From positions 1-15,849 of the forward strand of contig CAIXHJ010000163.1 in the NCBI GenBank assembly GCA_903919165.1: DNA of 15,849 nt, read 5' to 3'. Position numbers and translations under genes: made by a program. Below the pieces are notes generated by a model. That model made no database searches. It had not been told where the DNA came from and saw only the letters and a program-made list of their open reading frames with translations. The stretch comes from an uncultured Holophagaceae bacterium (lineage in GTDB: Bacteria; Acidobacteriota; Holophagae; Holophagales; Holophagaceae). This document shows, piece by piece, positions 13,497 to 15,849 of this stretch. The stretch's first letter is position 1. Every line of letters starts with the position of its first letter.

Positions 13497-14510
13497 ATGA
13501 AATTCATCCGCAGCATTCACGCCATCGACACCCATACCGCAGGCGAACCCACCCGGATCGTGATCGGCGGGATCCCGAAGATCCCCGGCGAGTCCATGGC
13601 GGCGAAGAAGGAGTACCTGGAAAGGCATGTCGATTACTTGCGGACGGCACTCATGCTGGAGCCCCGGGGGCACGGCGACATGTTCGGGGCCATCATCACC
13701 GAACCCTGCATGACGGAGGCGGATTTCGGGATCATCTTCATGGATGGGGGCGGCTATCTGAACATGTGTGGCCACGGCACCATCGGCGCCATGACCGCCG
13801 CCGTGGAGACCGGCATGGTCCCGGCGGTGGAGCCGGTGACCCGGATCAGGATGGAAGCCCCGGCCGGACTGGTCCGCGGTGAAGTCAGGGTGGACCACGG
13901 CCAGGTCCAGGAAGTCTCCTTCACCAATGTCCCATCCTTCATGTACCGGTCCGGCGTCGCCATCGTGGTACCCGGGCTGGGGGAGATCGAGGTCGACATC
14001 GCCTTCGGCGGCAATTTCTTCATCCTCGTGTCTGTGGACCAACTGGGCATCGAGATAGACCCGAAGAACAGCCAGAAATTGAAAGAACTGGGCATCTACA
14101 TTCGGGAGACCGTCAACCGGACGGTCCCCATCCAGCATCCGACCCTGGGCCACATCCGCTCGGCCGATGTGGTGGAGATCTACGGCAAGCCCACCCATCC
14201 GGAAGCAGACCGCAAGAACGTCGTGGTGTTCGGCAACGATAGCAAGCCCAGCCTCGACCGCTCGCCCTGCGGCACCGGCACCAGCGCCAAGATGGCGGCC
14301 CTGCACTCCAAGGGGCAGCTGAAGGTGGGCGAGGACTTTGTTTACGAGAGCATCCTGGGAACGCTGTTCCGGGGCAGGATCCTGGACACCCTCAAGGTCG
14401 GCGAGTTCGACGCAGTGACGCCCCGGATCACCGGTTCCGCCTACATCACCGGCTTCAACCACTTCGTCATCGATGAGAGAGATCCCTTAAAGCACGGGTT
14501 CCGCCTCTAG
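13497..14510 (+). CDS. prdF: Proline racemase (PrdF-like)
   Basis: This 337-residue enzyme is in the proline racemase/hydroxyproline epimerase family and resembles clostridial proline racemase over its whole length (from memory of that sequence). Both catalytic cysteines are present: C91 in NMCGHGTIGA and C258 in DRSPCGTGTSAK, so it should racemise or epimerise rather than dehydrate; the trans-3-hydroxyproline dehydratases have Thr in place of the second Cys. Other shared segments include IDTHTAGEPTRIV, LEPRGHGDMFGA, ESILGTLFRG and ITGSAYITGFNHF. AAAGGAG (13483-13489) precedes the ATG by seven bases. The stop is overlapped by an imperfect hairpin, CCGCCTCTAGGCGG (14501-14514). The enzyme is cytoplasmic and cofactor-free. 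Proline is the preferred substrate call; hydroxyproline is the main alternative. Gene order with a D-amino-acid oxidoreductase supports use of the D-isomer. Confidence 0.9.
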   Translation: MKFIRSIHAIDTHTAGEPTRIVIGGIPKIPGESMAAKKEYLERHVDYLRTALMLEPRGHGDMFGAIITEPCMTEADFGIIFMDGGGYLNMCGHGTIGAMTAAVETGMVPAVEPVTRIRMEAPAGLVRGEVRVDHGQVQEVSFTNVPSFMYRSGVAIVVPGLGEIEVDIAFGGNFFILVSVDQLGIEIDPKNSQKLKELGIYIRETVNRTVPIQHPTLGHIRSADVVEIYGKPTHPEADRKNVVVFGNDSKPSLDRSPCGTGTSAKMAALHSKGQLKVGEDFVYESILGTLFRGRILDTLKVGEFDAVTPRITGSAYITGFNHFVIDERDPLKHGFRL

Positions 14511-14547
14511 GCGGGCGCGCCAGCCCATTTTTCGCAGGAGCCAGATC

Positions 14548-15666
14548 ATGAGTCAGTACAACATCGCATGGTTGCCAGGTGACGGTGTCGGCGTCGAGGT
14601 CATGGAGGCGGCGAAGATCTGCCTTGACACCCTGCAGTTCGACGCCAAGTACACCCACGGGGACATCGGCTGGGAATTCTGGTGCCAGGAGGGCGAGTCC
14701 TTCCCCCAGCGCACCATCGACCTGCTGAAGCAAAGCCACGCCGCCATGTTCGGGGCCATTACCTCCAAGCCCGGGAAGGAGGCCGAGGCGGAACTGGTAC
14801 CCGAACTGAAAGGCAAAGGTCTCATCTACCGCAGCCCCATCGTACGCATGCGGCAGATGTTCGACCTCTTCACCTGCCTGAGGCCCTGCAAGGCCTATCC
14901 CGGCAATCCCCTGAACTACCAGGAAGGCATCGACATGGTGATTTTCCGTGAGAACACAGAGGATCTCTATGCGGGCGTCGAATTCAGCCCCGTGCCCGAT
15001 GAGCTGAAGGAGAGCCTGAGAAAGCTCAGCAAGCCCTTCGGCTACTTCGCGGACCTGCCTGGTGATGCCTTCGCCATCACCTGCAAGGTGAACACGCAGA
15101 AGGGCTGTGATCGCATCATCCGCGCCGCCTTCGAGTACGCAAAAAAGTTCGCCTATCCCAAGGTGACGGTCATCCACAAGGCCAACGTGGTACGCGCCAC
15201 GGAAGGCATGTTCCTGGAGACCGGCAAGCGCATCGCCAGGGACTATCCGGACATCCAGATGGACGATGCGAATGTGGACGCCATCACCATGTGGATGCTG
15301 AAGAACCCGAAGAACTATGGGGTGATGGTGGCGACGAATCTCTTCGGCGACATCATCAGCGACCTGGCGGCCCAGATGGTGGGCGGCCTCGGCTTCGGCT
15401 GTTCGGGCAACATCGGCGACAAGCTGGCCGTGTTCGAGCCCAGCCACGGCAGCGCGCCCAAGTACGCGGGCCAGTACAAGGTGAACCCCATCGCCACCAT
15501 CCTCGCCGCTAAGATGATGCTGGATTGGCTGGGGGAGGCCGAGAAGGCCGCCCGCCTCGAAACCGCCACCGCCGCCGTCATCGCCGAGGGCAAGGTCCGC
15601 ACCTACGACATGGGCGGCAGCGCCACCACTCTGGAGATGGGCGAAGCCATCGCACGGAAGCTGTGA
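14548..15666 (+). CDS. Isocitrate/isopropylmalate dehydrogenase family protein
   Basis: The 372-residue protein is an NAD(P)-dependent decarboxylating beta-hydroxyacid dehydrogenase. The core is complete: LPGDGVG at 9-15, substrate residues S96, R102, R112 and R134, catalytic Y141 and K211, and metal-binding D244, D268 and D272 (NLFGDIISD). By comparison with E. coli isocitrate dehydrogenase, the position of Asn115 is Ile98. The cofactor loop APK305-Y306-AGQYKV312-NP strongly resembles the NADP-type loop of E. coli Icd (K344, Y345, V351), not the usual NAD-type loop (APDIAG). The C-terminus TYDMGGSATTLEMG is of the NAD/IPMDH style, so the protein is a mixture. Isocitrate, isopropylmalate or a relative could be the substrate. 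AGGAG (14536-14540) precedes ATG by seven bases. It is 37 bases after the racemase gene and probably in the same operon. Confidence 0.85.
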   Translation: MSQYNIAWLPGDGVGVEVMEAAKICLDTLQFDAKYTHGDIGWEFWCQEGESFPQRTIDLLKQSHAAMFGAITSKPGKEAEAELVPELKGKGLIYRSPIVRMRQMFDLFTCLRPCKAYPGNPLNYQEGIDMVIFRENTEDLYAGVEFSPVPDELKESLRKLSKPFGYFADLPGDAFAITCKVNTQKGCDRIIRAAFEYAKKFAYPKVTVIHKANVVRATEGMFLETGKRIARDYPDIQMDDANVDAITMWMLKNPKNYGVMVATNLFGDIISDLAAQMVGGLGFGCSGNIGDKLAVFEPSHGSAPKYAGQYKVNPIATILAAKMMLDWLGEAEKAARLETATAAVIAEGKVRTYDMGGSATTLEMGEAIARKL

Positions 15667-15681
15667 AATCCGAAATGCTGA

Positions 15682-15760
15682 ACCACAGAGGGCGCAGAGA
15701 AAAGCAGGAGGACACAGAGAGGAAAATGAGTGATTTTCATTTCTCTGTGATCTCTGTGGT
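15682..15760. repeat. CACAGAG-type intergenic inverted repeat
   Basis: ACCACAGAG (15682-15690) and CTCTGTGGT (15752-15760) bound a nested hairpin: CACAGAGA (15713-15720) with TCTCTGTG (15742-15749), and GAAAAT (15722-15727) with ATTTTC (15733-15738) around GAGTG. Related ACCACAGAGG-rich repeats are common between genes in many environmental bacteria, and false ORFs through them read like N-H-R-G-R-R-E or L-C-A-L-C-G. It lies between two genes read in the same direction and could act as a mobile repeat, mRNA stabiliser or weak terminator. Confidence 0.75.
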
Positions 15761-15780
15761 GGTCTTTTAGGGGAAGTTCG

Positions 15781-15849
15781 ATGCCGGAAATCCTCATCCA
15801 TGAAGTCGGTCCCCGGGATGGCCTGCAGGTGGAAAAGCAGGTGGTCCCC
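15781..15849 (+). CDS. Hydroxymethylglutaryl-CoA lyase-like protein, 3' end outside window
   Basis: Only the first 23 residues are visible. They contain the start of the HMG-CoA lyase/pyruvate carboxyltransferase-type TIM barrel: I-H-E-V-G-P-R-D-G-L-Q-V-E-K, where the R-D pair corresponds to the metal and catalytic Arg-Asp of HMG-CoA lyase. GGGGA (15770-15774) precedes the ATG by six bases. Known HMG-CoA lyases split HMG-CoA to acetoacetate and acetyl-CoA at the end of leucine breakdown; homocitrate or isopropylmalate synthases usually lack this exact VGPRDGLQ signature. The call rests on a short segment. Confidence 0.7.
   Translation, partial: MPEILIHEVGPRDGLQVEKQVVP

Noticed and set aside
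12209..13516. Long minus-strand open frame (435 codons) opposite the FAD oxidoreductase
   Set aside because: It mirrors a clear flavoenzyme and shows only His/Asp/Leu-rich low-information sequence.
14467..15801. Long minus-strand open frame (444 codons) opposite the dehydrogenase
   Set aside because: It runs through the CACAGAG repeat and is antisense to a complete dehydrogenase with all catalytic residues.

Overview
This is a GC-rich bacterial chromosomal window with densely packed genes, mostly on the + strand. It carries no rRNA, tRNA, CRISPR array, integrase or transposase that I could recognise. The MEP-pathway gene ispH, DNA polymerase I and a divergent LysR control region point to a free-living bacterium. 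The gene styles and a CACAGAG-type intergenic repeat suggest an Acidobacteriota (Holophaga/Geothrix-like) or deltaproteobacterial background, but that assignment is impression only and is not proven by any marker here.

Region 1 (1-8326, all +) is mostly housekeeping. It holds the 3' end of a YbaK/prolyl-tRNA-editing-type deacylase, then a tautomerase carrying all six catalytic residues of cis-3-chloroacrylic acid dehalogenase. Next is an unusual IspH protein fused to a nine-helix UbiA-like membrane domain, ended by a strong hairpin. An SDR oxidoreductase follows, then a translationally coupled DUF2157/GDYXXLXY membrane pair, then a complete DNA polymerase I with intact 5'-3' exonuclease, proofreading and polymerase motifs.

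Region 2 (8410-15849) looks like an amino-acid (proline/D-proline type) catabolic locus built around a divergent LysR promoter region. On the - strand a GcvA-like LysR regulator is followed by an ornithine cyclodeaminase/mu-crystallin family enzyme. A 510-base AT-rich control region (10369-10878) separates these from a + strand series. That series is a LIV-type ABC substrate-binding lipoprotein, an in-operon hairpin, a FAD-dependent DAO-family oxidoreductase, a proline racemase very like the clostridial enzyme, an isocitrate/isopropylmalate-type decarboxylating dehydrogenase with an NADP-like cofactor loop, a CACAGAG inverted repeat, and the start of an HMG-CoA-lyase-like gene that runs off the window.

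A working model (inference) is import of an amino acid by an ABC system whose other parts are not in view and L/D interconversion by the racemase. Oxidation of the D-isomer to a cyclic imine by the FAD enzyme would follow, with return of imine to the L-amino acid (or ornithine to proline) by the cyclodeaminase-family protein. The last two genes would process a beta-hydroxy acid or acyl-CoA. No D-proline reductase gene is visible, so the racemase sits in an oxidative rather than a Stickland-type reductive setting.
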